A stretch of 35,729 nt of DNA from an uncultured Collinsella sp. GTDB lineage: Bacteria > Actinomycetota > Coriobacteriia > Coriobacteriales > Coriobacteriaceae. The first letter of the stretch is position 1; each line of letters opens with the position of its first letter. The notes beneath the pieces were generated by a model that was given only the letters and a program-made list of their open reading frames with translations, did no database searches and was not told the DNA's origin. Made by a program: the position numbers and the translations under genes. The stretch is from NCBI GenBank assembly GCA_902495945.1, contig CABUZD010000006.1, positions 1 to 35,729 on the forward strand. The letters run 5' to 3'. Positions 8,961-17,270 of the stretch are shown one piece after another.

Positions 8961-10238
8961 TTAGGCGCTGTATTTGTTGGCCTCGCCAAAGGTGCCCGCC
9001 TCGACGATCCAGCCGTCCTTCATGATAACGTCCATGTTGTCGGTGTTGAGCACGTGGATGTCGGCGGCGACGTCACCGTTGACGACCAGCAGGTCGGCGC
9101 ACTTGCCGGCCTCGATAGAACCGGTCTCGTCCTCGATGTGGCACATCTTGGCACCGTTGAGGGTGGCGCAGGTGATGGTCTCGACCGGGGTGAAGCCGAT
9201 CTTGTCAACGAACTCGTACATCTCCTCGATGGAGCAGGTGCCGTACGGGGTGACGAAGGAGAAGGAGTCGGAGCCGATCGTCATGACGACGCCGCGCTTC
9301 TTGGCCTCGCGCAGGCAGTCGTAGTTGCGCTGCAGCTCCTTCTCGACCAGGGTGCCCTCGTACTTGTCGTGCAGCTCGGGGACGTAGACGGGCGGATAGG
9401 TGGCGTACCAGGTGGGCAGGAAGGCGATCGTCGGGGTGAAAAAGGTGCCCTGCTCGGCCATGAGGTCCATGGTGCGCTCATCGATATCGAAGCCGTGAAT
9501 CAGCTGCTCGCAGCCAAAGCGAACGGAATCGTAGGCAGCGGCGTGATTGTTGTAGCAGTGGCTCCACACGGGGATGCCGACCATCTTGGCCTCTTCGACC
9601 ACGGCCTGGATCTCCTCGGAGCAATAGTGCTGGTCGCGACCGGAGTCCCAGCGCCAGATGCCGCCACCGGTAGCCCAGATCTTGATGGCATCGGGGTTCT
9701 CGCGCAGGCGACGACGGACGGCCTTGCGCAGATCCCAAGGACCGTCGACCTGGTCGCCCCAGGGATGGGATTCCTTGTTGAGCTCCTGGGTGCAGTGGTG
9801 GGAGTCACCGTGGCCGGCAACGCGGCAGAAGCCGAGACCGGTGGCCAGAACGCGCGGGCCCTTGAAGACGCCCTTGTCGATGCAGTCACGGATCTGGATA
9901 CCAAAGCGACCGATCTCGCAGACGGTGGTGAGGCCGTGAGTGAGGCAGTCGTAGGCCTGCTTGACGGCGACGGCCTGCTTCTCGAGGAGCGGCTGCATGA
10001 CCCAATCGGTGTCATCGTCGGTCAGGTTGCCCGAGAAGTGCAGGTGGGTGTCGATCAGGCCGGGAAGGACGGTCTTGCCGGCGGCGTCGATGACCTCAAC
10101 GCCCTCGGGAAGGTCCTGCATAGCGCCGGCGTACTCGATCTTGCCGTTGTCGTCGACGAGAACGAGGGAGTTCTCGACCGGCTCGGCACCGGTACCGTCG
10201 ATGAGCTTGCCGCCAACGATTGCATACTTAGTGGACAT
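8961..10238 (-). CDS. Amidohydrolase-superfamily metal-dependent hydrolase
   Basis: A 425-residue protein of the imidazolonepropionase/Xaa-Pro dipeptidase-like amidohydrolase subgroup. Metal and catalytic residues are visible: DTHLH (H65, H67), IKIWATGGG (probable bridging Lys 186), WSHCYN (H227), LIHG (H248) and GSDSF (D324). The ends form the usual small beta-sandwich (start about 1-55, closing with DLLVV... near 390). GGAGGAA precedes the ATG. The permease gene lies upstream on the same strand, so import of a small amide or dipeptide followed by hydrolysis is plausible, but the substrate is not known. Cytosolic. Confidence 0.85.
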   Translation of the reverse strand: MSTKYAIVGGKLIDGTGAEPVENSLVLVDDNGKIEYAGAMQDLPEGVEVIDAAGKTVLPGLIDTHLHFSGNLTDDDTDWVMQPLLEKQAVAVKQAYDCLTHGLTTVCEIGRFGIQIRDCIDKGVFKGPRVLATGLGFCRVAGHGDSHHCTQELNKESHPWGDQVDGPWDLRKAVRRRLRENPDAIKIWATGGGIWRWDSGRDQHYCSEEIQAVVEEAKMVGIPVWSHCYNNHAAAYDSVRFGCEQLIHGFDIDERTMDLMAEQGTFFTPTIAFLPTWYATYPPVYVPELHDKYEGTLVEKELQRNYDCLREAKKRGVVMTIGSDSFSFVTPYGTCSIEEMYEFVDKIGFTPVETITCATLNGAKMCHIEDETGSIEAGKCADLLVVNGDVAADIHVLNTDNMDVIMKDGWIVEAGTFGEANKYSA

Positions 10239-10320
10239 GGTTCCTCCTTATGGATCCATATAGTGGGCGAGGCCGTGTTGGGTTAAGGCCTCACAAAGCT
10301 ACCCAAGTGGTGCCGGGTTC

Positions 10321-10349
10321 GGTGCGCGGGAGAGAGGATACCGCGCACC
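10321..10349. repeat. Inverted repeat between permease and amidohydrolase genes
   Basis: GGTGCGCGGG and its complement are separated by about ten bases in the 131-nt gap between the two minus-strand genes. No T-tract follows on either strand. It could partly reduce or stabilise the downstream message rather than end transcription. Confidence 0.45.
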
Positions 10350-10369
10350 CGATCCGCCCCGGCTAGGCG

Positions 10370-11821
10370 TTACTTTTTGCGGGAATTGGTGAAAGCCATG
10401 AGGGCCAGGCCAATAGCCAACCAGCCGATTACGATGCTCCACTCCACCATGTTGAGGGAGGCGGGAGAGAACGGAATCACGAGCAGGCCGATGATGATGG
10501 CGCAGGCAGCGATAGCGAGGCCGATGCCAAACTTGCCGCCGGGCACCTCGTAGGGACGAGGCAAGTCGGGCTCGGTGAAGCGCATGCGCAGGCAGGCGAG
10601 GGCGACCATGCCGCAGGAGAAGATGAAGGCGAGAGCCGACACGTTGGTCAGAGGGATGAGCATGTTCTTGCCCAGGAACGGACCGATGACGGTGATGACG
10701 CCCAGAACGACGCAGGCGAGCTTGGGAGCGCCTGACTTGGGATCGACCTCGGCGAATTTCTCGGGCAGCTGGCCCTTGCGGCCCATGGCGAGCATGATGC
10801 GGCTCGTGGCACCGTAGAAGGAGTTCATCGGGCCCATGGGTCCAAGCGTGGCGATGACGAGCATGGCCAGGTACAGGAGCATGTTGATGCCCTTGAGGCA
10901 GGCAAGCGCGGGAACCGGACTCTTAACAAACTCATGCCAGTCGAGGATGGTTCCGAACGAGTAGATGCAGACCATGTAGAAACCGCCAGCGGCCAGCAGG
11001 GCCAGGGAGATAATCTTGCCGAACTTGTTCCAGTTGAGGCCCTCGGCTGCTTCCTCAGCCTGCTGAGGAATGGTGTCGAAACCGGCGTAGAAGAACGGGG
11101 TCAGAACCAGGACCGACACGATGCCGGCGAACAGGCTGGTGCTCTCGGTAGCGGCCTTGCCGCCGCCAGCACCGGCGACCTGGGAGAACACGGGCATGGC
11201 GTTGTCCGGCGAGCCGGTGAACAGCGAGACGCCCATGGCGAGCAGCATGCCGCAGAGCAGGGCCTTGGTCAGGAAGGCCTGGAGCTTGGCGGCCGAGCTG
11301 GCGCCGCGGAAGTTGAGGAAGATGACGTAGACTGCAAAGCCGAGCGCGATCAGCGTCGGGAACAGGTAAACGTCGGCGCCCAGGATGGTGTAGAGCTTGA
11401 CGGCGCGCAGCCACTCAAGACCGGGCAGGCTGCCGAACATCTCGGACACGAGGGTCGAAATGGCGATGGCCTCCCACGGGCACAGGATACCGTTGCCCAG
11501 AGCCAAAAGCCATCCGGTGATGTAGCTCAGCGTACGGCCAAAGCTACGATCGACATACTCGACGATGCCGCCCGAGATGGGGATAGCAGCCGTGAGCTCA
11601 CCGAAAACAGCTCCGACGGGCACGAGGAAGATTGCACCCAAGAGGAATGCGATCATAGCGGGAACGGGACCGCCGCCCACGACCATCCAGTCGCCGACCT
11701 GCAGAACCCAACCGGTACCGATAATGGCACCGAAACCGATGGTGAAGAAGTTCCAGAGCGAAAGCGTTTTCTTCATGCCGCCGTTATCCTCGACTGCAAC
11801 TTCTGCGTTCTTGTCCGCCAT
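10370..11821 (-). CDS. APC-superfamily amino acid permease
   Basis: A 483-residue transporter of the amino acid-polyamine-organocation superfamily with about 12 membrane segments. The first helix has the diagnostic unwound motif GFGAIIGTGW (about 27-36). ELTAAIPISGG and a later FAGIVSVLVLTPFFYAGFD stretch fit the family. I chose ATG 11821 because AAGGAGGGG stands right upstream; the same frame stays open much further, but that part is antisense to the C39-like gene. It is probably the first gene of a two-gene unit with the amidohydrolase, and likely takes up an amino acid or related amide. Confidence 0.9.
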   Translation of the reverse strand: MADKNAEVAVEDNGGMKKTLSLWNFFTIGFGAIIGTGWVLQVGDWMVVGGGPVPAMIAFLLGAIFLVPVGAVFGELTAAIPISGGIVEYVDRSFGRTLSYITGWLLALGNGILCPWEAIAISTLVSEMFGSLPGLEWLRAVKLYTILGADVYLFPTLIALGFAVYVIFLNFRGASSAAKLQAFLTKALLCGMLLAMGVSLFTGSPDNAMPVFSQVAGAGGGKAATESTSLFAGIVSVLVLTPFFYAGFDTIPQQAEEAAEGLNWNKFGKIISLALLAAGGFYMVCIYSFGTILDWHEFVKSPVPALACLKGINMLLYLAMLVIATLGPMGPMNSFYGATSRIMLAMGRKGQLPEKFAEVDPKSGAPKLACVVLGVITVIGPFLGKNMLIPLTNVSALAFIFSCGMVALACLRMRFTEPDLPRPYEVPGGKFGIGLAIAACAIIIGLLVIPFSPASLNMVEWSIVIGWLAIGLALMAFTNSRKK

Positions 11822-12181
11822 TGTTCCCCTCCTTTCCTTTTTGACGCCCCTTGACGTCACCCCTTGCGCGGTCCGTTTCGCCGCGCGCTTTGATTTCGTG
11901 GCTTTAAGATACGGCCTTGGCGCAGCAGCTCCGCTTGTAGCTCGACCGAAGGCAGAACTGCAAAACGAGCGGCGCCGTTTTTGGGACGAACGGCACGGTT
12001 TGCCGCTCATTGTTGCCGCCCGCCCGACGGGCGTACGCTCATCGGACGCATATTGAGATGTTTTTGAGGCCGTGTGTTTTGCGCCTTTCGTACCGTTTAC
12101 CGAGCTTTTGACGCGCAGACCCATTTGTTGCACATCTTTTTTGTAGGATGGACAGGTTATACATGAGACAAGGCGGTACGA
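11822..12181. other. Divergent intergenic region
   Basis: About 360 nt separate the minus-strand permease and the plus-strand C39-like gene, so both promoters should lie here. A short GC palindrome (CGCCCGACGGGCG) lies near 12018. I cannot assign promoter boxes with confidence and see no gene. Confidence 0.4.
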
Positions 12182-13216
12182 ATGGCATACGGATACAACG
12201 ACGGCGATCAACGGCGACAAAGCGTTCGCCTTGCTGGCCGTACCACGCCGACGCCCAGAAGTGCCACGAGCAGCAATCCGCAACGTCCCCAAGAGCGACC
12301 CAGGCCTTCGTCTCGGCAGCAGACAAGCAGAACGCGGCAGAGTGGCCGTCCGAGCGCGGGCACAAGCGCGCAGCAAGATAGCCGCTTGGGTGCGCGCACT
12401 CGACAACGTCAGGCCGAGGTTCCGAAACTGCGCCGTAACGGCGCACGTCAGCCCGGCATCCATATCAACCGCTTCTTTTCGCATCCCCAAGGCGGACGCG
12501 ACGGCAAGCCTTACCGCTCGACATCGCACGTGAATGCCCCCGCCCTGCCGGCTCGTCGACTTTGCCTCGCACTGTGCTCTATCCTCACCTGTTTGGTCTT
12601 TGTGCTTATGAGCTCCTGTATGTCCCACGGCTCGGCCGGTCTCGAGCCCACCGCCGAGGACAAGCTGCTCAAGGCCCCCGTCGCACCCGGCTATTCGTTT
12701 GCGTTTTCGACCCCGCGCTCGCAATGGCAAGCCGGCGCGATGCCCCATATCTATCAGATCGACCCCGCGTGGTCGGAGCTGCCTTACGCCGGCGGCACAA
12801 TCCGCCAAAATGCCTGCGGGCCTACGTGCCTCACCATGGTCTATATCTTTAAGACGGGACGCACCGATATGACCCCCGTCGATATGTGCGCGCTTTCCGA
12901 GGTGGGCAATTACGCCCCCACCGGTGCAACCGAATGGTCGTTTATGACGAGCGGCGCGTGGCAGTTGGGACTTAACGGAACGGAGCTCCATAACGATCGC
13001 GACTCGATGACTCAGGCGCTGCGTTCGGGAGCGCCCGTCATCGCCGCCGTTCGGCCGGGCACCTTTACCAACGTGGGCCACTACATTGTGCTTTACGGTA
13101 TTGACGACGCCGACCAGATTGGCGTCTACGACCCCAACTCGGCCAGCCGCAGCGCCCGCCGCTGGGGCGCCGTAGAGGTCCTTAACGAAGTCGAAGCCAT
13201 GTGGGCCTACTACTAG
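12182..13216 (+). CDS. Membrane-anchored C39-like cysteine protease
   Basis: A 344-residue protein in three parts. Residues 1-120 are very rich in Arg, Gln, Ser and Pro and probably disordered in the cytoplasm; one hydrophobic anchor lies at about 126-148; residues about 185-344 resemble Peptidase_C39_2 (PF13529). The catalytic set appears present: Cys 212 in QNACGPTCL, His 300 in GHYIVLYG and Asp/Asn in VYDPN (317-319). By the positive-inside rule the protease part is outside the cell. It may cleave wall-bound or secreted peptides. Unlike true bacteriocin C39 peptidases it is not fused to an ABC transporter. It is a single plus-strand gene with AAGGCGG before the ATG. Confidence 0.75.
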   Translation: MAYGYNDGDQRRQSVRLAGRTTPTPRSATSSNPQRPQERPRPSSRQQTSRTRQSGRPSAGTSAQQDSRLGARTRQRQAEVPKLRRNGARQPGIHINRFFSHPQGGRDGKPYRSTSHVNAPALPARRLCLALCSILTCLVFVLMSSCMSHGSAGLEPTAEDKLLKAPVAPGYSFAFSTPRSQWQAGAMPHIYQIDPAWSELPYAGGTIRQNACGPTCLTMVYIFKTGRTDMTPVDMCALSEVGNYAPTGATEWSFMTSGAWQLGLNGTELHNDRDSMTQALRSGAPVIAAVRPGTFTNVGHYIVLYGIDDADQIGVYDPNSASRSARRWGAVEVLNEVEAMWAYY

Positions 13217-13615
13217 TCATTGGGGACTCATTGGGGACAGACTTAAATGAGTGGTCGTCGGGGACAGTCTTACGGACGCCGGCCGAGAGCAGACGAAAAG
13301 GGCCATCCCGAACTGCTTGGAACTGCCAGCACGGAAAGCGCATCCTGCTTTGGGGCCCAATAGCGGGGTGCGCTTTCCGTTAGCGGCCCGTTTGGGAAAC
13401 TAGGGACCGCTTTTCGACAATAATCCGGGATGCATTTTCCGATTGAGGGCCTCAAGGGAAACCGCACCCCATGTTGGACGCTCATTCTGGGATGTGCTTT
13501 CCGCAGTTGATCGATGCGGCCTTTAAGGACTGTCCCAAGCTGCCGGCAGGAAAGGAACGTCCCCAAGTGCCGGGTTTCCGCAGCCTGCAATGCTCCTCAT
13601 GAACAGTCGCCTCAA
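13217..13615. repeat. Intergenic region packed with short dispersed repeats
   Basis: No credible gene. It holds CATTGGGGACAGACTTAAAT-type sequence near 13220-13250 (related copy near 19333). A perfect 12-bp inverted repeat (ACGGAAAGCGCA / TGCGCTTTCCGT) spans 13331-13380. Further copies of a GGATG(C/T)(G/A)(C/T)TTTCCG motif lie near 13427 and 13489. A CCGGCAGGAAAGGAACGTCC hairpin motif at 13528-13574 recurs beside the FHA gene copies at 27984-28026 and 34730-34774. These look like REP-type elements. Confidence 0.6.
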
Positions 13616-13654
13616 TAACAAAAGCCCCCGCGGCCGAAGCGGACCGCGGGGGCA
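13616..13654 (-). terminator. Terminator of the beta-glucoside PTS operon
   Basis: Perfect GC hairpin with GCCCCCGCGG and CCGCGGGGGC arms, followed on the minus strand by TTTTGTTATT, just after the GH1 stop. Confidence 0.85.
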
Positions 13655-13669
13655 ACAGACCTGCAAGAG

Positions 13670-15124
13670 TTAACTCAAGTCCTCGCCATTTGATGCAATG
13701 ACCTTTTGGTACCAGTAGAAGCTGTCCTTTCGGTAGCGATCGAACGTGCCTTTGCCCATATCATCGGCATCGACATAAACAAAGCCATAGCGCTTCTTCA
13801 TCTGCCCCGTCGAGGCCGACACCAAATCGATACAGCCCCACGGCGTGTATCCCATCAGGTCAACACCGTCCTCGACAATTGCATCGCGCAGCGCAAGAAT
13901 ATGCCTTCGCAGGTAATCAATATGATACGCATCGTGGACTTTGCCGTCTTCCAGCGCATCGAGTCCGCCCACACCGTTCTCGGCGATAAAGAGCGGAAGA
14001 TGGTAACGATCGTGGTAGCCGGCAAGCGTCACGCGCAAACCCAGCGCATCGATCTGCCACTTCCAGGCAGTCTCTTTATCCTTGAGGTACGGATTGCGCA
14101 ACGTCGGGAACACGTTGCCCTCCGCCTTCTCGGCGATCACCTGATCATCGGCGCACACCAAGCGCGAGCAATAGTACGAGAACGAGATGAAGTCGACCGT
14201 ATGCTCTGCCAGATACTCCGTATCGCCCGGCTCAAAGGGCACGTGAACACCCTCTTTCTCGAGTGCACGCAGCTTCCAAGCAGGATAGGCGCCCGCAGCC
14301 ATCACGTCTGTGTAGAAGTAGCGGCCGCGGTCCTCCTCATACGCAAGCCATACGTCCTCGGGCGCACAACGGTACGGATAGGTCGCACCGGCAGCGACCA
14401 TGCAACCCGCCTTGTTTGCGGGATCGATCTTGTGCAGAATCTCGACAGCGCGAGCGCTCGCCATAAACATATGGTGCGAGAACGCCGCAGTCACGGCTGC
14501 ACGGTCACGCTCATCCTCGAGCGTGACACCCGCGTTGAGATAGGACAGCGCCACGCTGTTGATCTCGTTGAACGTAAGCCAATAACGCACGAGGCCCTGG
14601 TACGCGCGTCCGACGGTCTCGACGTAGTGCGCATACCGCTCGATCATCTCTCGGCTTTGCCAGCCACCATAGCGCTCGACCAGAGCCAACGGATAGTCGT
14701 AGTGCGACAGCGTCACAAGCGGCTCGATTCCATGCTCGCGCAGCGCCTCGAATACCTGACGGTAAAACTCCAAGCCCTCGCCGTTGGGCTCGGCCTCCAT
14801 CCCTGTGGGAAAAATACGGCTCCAGCAAATTGAAAGACGCAGGCACTTAAAGCCCATCTCGGCAAAAAGCTCGACATCCTCGTGCCAATGATGGAAGAAG
14901 TCGTTGCCCCAGCGGCATGGATACAGCCTGTCCGGATCGTCCACGGGCTTTTGCCTGCCAAACATTACATCCCAGCGGTCGGAACCCTGTGGGATCAGGT
15001 CGGAGTGCGACATGCCGCGGCCGCCCTCGTTCCAGCCCCCTTCGGCCTGGTTGGCGGCGAGGGCACCACCCCACAAAAAGCCCTCGGGCATACCGGCGGC
15101 AGACGTTCTGTCAAAGTAACTCAT
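13670..15124 (-). CDS. GH1 6-phospho-beta-glucosidase
   Basis: A 484-residue glycoside hydrolase family 1 enzyme that splits PTS-imported 6-phospho-beta-glucosides (for example cellobiose-6-phosphate or aryl glucosides) in the cytosol. Landmarks: FLWGGALAANQAEGG at about 16-30, acid/base Glu 187 in TFNEIN, nucleophile Glu 382 in IAENG, and the phosphate-binding S...KKRYGFVYVD signature (about 436-452) that marks 6-phospho over free glucosidases. ATG 15124 lies one base after the EIIC stop; an in-frame ATG at 15136 overlaps EIIC, so translational coupling is likely either way. It is the last gene of the PTS operon. Confidence 0.93.
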   Translation of the reverse strand: MSYFDRTSAAGMPEGFLWGGALAANQAEGGWNEGGRGMSHSDLIPQGSDRWDVMFGRQKPVDDPDRLYPCRWGNDFFHHWHEDVELFAEMGFKCLRLSICWSRIFPTGMEAEPNGEGLEFYRQVFEALREHGIEPLVTLSHYDYPLALVERYGGWQSREMIERYAHYVETVGRAYQGLVRYWLTFNEINSVALSYLNAGVTLEDERDRAAVTAAFSHHMFMASARAVEILHKIDPANKAGCMVAAGATYPYRCAPEDVWLAYEEDRGRYFYTDVMAAGAYPAWKLRALEKEGVHVPFEPGDTEYLAEHTVDFISFSYYCSRLVCADDQVIAEKAEGNVFPTLRNPYLKDKETAWKWQIDALGLRVTLAGYHDRYHLPLFIAENGVGGLDALEDGKVHDAYHIDYLRRHILALRDAIVEDGVDLMGYTPWGCIDLVSASTGQMKKRYGFVYVDADDMGKGTFDRYRKDSFYWYQKVIASNGEDLS

Positions 15125-15125
15125 G

Positions 15126-16475
15126 CTACTCAGCATCCTCGGCAGAAGCTGCCGCGGCGTTCTCCTGCTCCTGAGCCAGGAGCTGGTTATCGTACACCTT
15201 AAAGAACGGGTACCAGACCACAGCCATGACCACGATCAAAACGATCGTAAACACCCAGATGCGCGGGTCGAGGCACTGGACAAAGCCCTGAACGAAGATG
15301 GGGAACGTGCCGCTCACCAAGATGTAGAAGTTAGAGACAAGACCCAGTGAGACCGCACCCCAATACAGCAGGGCCGAGATCATGCCGCCTAGCACAAACG
15401 GAATCATGAGGATCGGGTTGAAGATGATGGGCGCGCCGAAGATCGCGGGCTCGGAGATACGGAAGAAGCTCGGCACGATCGATGCCCTGCCAAATGCCTT
15501 GAGCTGCTGCGACTTTGCCCTAAACGCGCAGAGCGCCACAAAAGAGAACGTATTACCCGTGCCGCCGATGAGGTTGATGGCCAACGACATGAGCACCGGG
15601 TGGAACTCAAGCGGCTGCCCGGCAGCATAGAGCGAGGCGTTGGCGGCAAAGGCGGCAAGCGAGACCGGGGCGGTGATGGGCATTACGATCATGTTGCCGT
15701 GGACGCCAAAGCACCAAAACAGCAGCGTCATGAAGCAGATAAGCAGTGCGCCGGGCACAGAGTCAACTGCGACGGAAAGCGGGGCAGCGAGCAGCTTCTC
15801 GATAACCGAGGGGATGGACAGCGCGGGATCGATCATCTGGATCAGCAGGTTGCCGCCAAAGAAGATGAGGATGTTGGCGAGCATAGGTACGATGGCGCCA
15901 AAGGTTTCGGACAAAAACGGCGGCACGCCATCGGGCATCTTGATGGTGATGCCCTTGGTCTGGCAGAAGCGCGTGACCTCGACGGAGACCAAGGCAACGA
16001 TGATGGCGGTAAACAGGCCCTGCGCACCCAGATAGGTGCAGGGGACCGCCTGGAGCACGGACTCGTCAGCAAGCTGGTAGTAGGACGACGGCGCCGCGGC
16101 GATCAGGAACATCACCAGCGAGGTCATGCCGGCGTTAAGCTTGGGCATCTTGTAGGTGCCCGCCAGGTTATATGCGATTGCGAACGTCACGATCACCGAC
16201 AGTATGCCCATCGTCATATTGAAGGGGATGAGCAGCGTGAGCTTATTGGCCGTCGCAAAATCGAGCCAAGGGCCAAAGACGGACCAGAACCCGCCCTGCG
16301 CCACCAGGTCGGCCGTGACCGGCGGGTTGGCGAGGATCATAAAGACGGCAGATACCAAGATGAAGCTGATCGCGCTCATAAAGCCCTTTTGCATGGAGGC
16401 AAAGTGGCGCTCGGTGCCGCAGAAATTGGCGATAGGGGTCAGTTTTTCCTGAAGCAGGGTCATGAACTTCTCCAT
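15126..16475 (-). CDS. PTS lactose/cellobiose-family EIIC permease
   Basis: A 449-residue, roughly ten-span membrane protein of the PTS EIIC Lac/cellobiose family. It moves the sugar while IIB phosphorylates it. Family landmarks include the FGVHGNMIV stretch, NLIGGTGNTF and EPAIFGAPIIFNPILMIPF (about 340-360). GGAGG lies 6 nt before the ATG. It sits 9 nt after the IIB gene and 1 nt before the GH1 start. Pairing with a 6-phospho-beta-glucosidase makes cellobiose or another beta-glucoside the likely substrate. The C-terminal tail is rich in Ala, Glu and Gln. Confidence 0.93.
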   Translation of the reverse strand: MEKFMTLLQEKLTPIANFCGTERHFASMQKGFMSAISFILVSAVFMILANPPVTADLVAQGGFWSVFGPWLDFATANKLTLLIPFNMTMGILSVIVTFAIAYNLAGTYKMPKLNAGMTSLVMFLIAAAPSSYYQLADESVLQAVPCTYLGAQGLFTAIIVALVSVEVTRFCQTKGITIKMPDGVPPFLSETFGAIVPMLANILIFFGGNLLIQMIDPALSIPSVIEKLLAAPLSVAVDSVPGALLICFMTLLFWCFGVHGNMIVMPITAPVSLAAFAANASLYAAGQPLEFHPVLMSLAINLIGGTGNTFSFVALCAFRAKSQQLKAFGRASIVPSFFRISEPAIFGAPIIFNPILMIPFVLGGMISALLYWGAVSLGLVSNFYILVSGTFPIFVQGFVQCLDPRIWVFTIVLIVVMAVVWYPFFKVYDNQLLAQEQENAAAASAEDAE

Positions 16476-16484
16476 GGTCGCCTC

Positions 16485-16778
16485 CTAACCCAACAGCGAC
16501 TGGGCGAGTGCCAGCACGTTGGCGGCGTTGCCCATGCCGTAGTCCTGTGCGGGGATGACCGCGGTCGGCTTACCGCTCCCCTGCTTGACGGTGTTGAGCT
16601 GGTAGGACACCTGCGGCCCCAAGAGCAGCACGTCATAATTGGCGCACGTCTCCTGATACTCGCCGATACCCACCGCATCGATATCGAGCTCGATGCCGTT
16701 TTGCTCCGCATATTTCTCGAGTTTCTTCATCAGAATGCTTGTAGACAGACCAGCTGCGCAAACAAGAAGGATCTTCAT
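16485..16778 (-). CDS. PTS lactose/cellobiose-family EIIB
   Basis: A 97-residue cytosolic phosphocarrier. The N-terminus has the P-loop-like LVCAAGLSTS with the phospho-Cys at position 7; the EIIB fold fills the rest (LLLGPQVSYQL, then the AVIPAQDYGMGN stretch). I chose ATG 16778 (MKILLV) because AAGGG lies about 8 nt upstream and Cys 7 falls in the standard place; an upstream start would add only six residues. It takes phosphate from IIA and passes it to sugar bound by IIC. Confidence 0.93.
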   Translation of the reverse strand: MKILLVCAAGLSTSILMKKLEKYAEQNGIELDIDAVGIGEYQETCANYDVLLLGPQVSYQLNTVKQGSGKPTAVIPAQDYGMGNAANVLALAQSLLG

Positions 16779-16824
16779 AAGGGATTCCCTTCGCATTGAT
16801 TGGTTGGATAGTCACCGCACGCCG

Positions 16825-17151
16825 CTAGGCGTTCTTGGTTGCAGTGCACTCATACAGGCAGATCAGCTCCTGCACGAGCTCCTGAGCAAGCATGGAGCAC
16901 ATGAGGTGGTCCTGAGCATGGACCAGCAACACATCCACCGACAGATGCTCGCCCGCTGCCTCAGTCGAAAGCAGCTGCGTTTGGATGTGGTGAGCCTTGA
17001 TTCCCGCATCCTTTGACTGCTTCATGAGTTTGGCGGCGGCGTCAAAATCCCCCGCTTTTGCCTTTTCAAGGGCTTCGAAGGCAAGGCTGCGTGCCTCTCC
17101 CGCCGCAGCGACCAGCTGAAACGAAACCATCTCGGTTCCCTGATCGTCCAT
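16825..17151 (-). CDS. PTS lactose/cellobiose-family EIIA
   Basis: A 108-residue, all-helical EIIA of the Lac family. The phospho-acceptor is His 78 in LLVHAQDHLM, and the nearby Asp 81 is the usual metal ligand of the trimer. GGAGAGGAG precedes the ATG. It is the first structural gene of the operon, 119 nt after the PRD regulator. It receives phosphate from HPr and feeds IIB. Length is typical. Confidence 0.93.
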   Translation of the reverse strand: MDDQGTEMVSFQLVAAAGEARSLAFEALEKAKAGDFDAAAKLMKQSKDAGIKAHHIQTQLLSTEAAGEHLSVDVLLVHAQDHLMCSMLAQELVQELICLYECTATKNA

Positions 17152-17270
17152 AACGGTCTCCTCTCCCGTGATGTTTGGTTTGTACTTGAATATTCGAAAC
17201 GCCTATCTCCCGCCCGCAATCCTCGAGGTTTATTGCAGGTAGACAGACAGGGTTATCGACAAAAGAAGTC

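Noticed and set aside
8913..10286. A 457-residue plus-strand open frame across the amidohydrolase gene
   Set aside because: Antisense shadow; the minus-strand frame has all metal-binding motifs and a GGAGG site.
11822..13081. A long minus-strand open frame extending the APC permease to over 900 residues
   Set aside because: The added part is antisense to the C39-like gene, has no family match, and a strong ribosome site marks the start at 11821.
12182..13216. Leader peptidase of the RiPP system
   Set aside because: The C39-like protein is 17 kb away, separated by unrelated operons, and faces outward; nothing in the sequence links it to the precursors.
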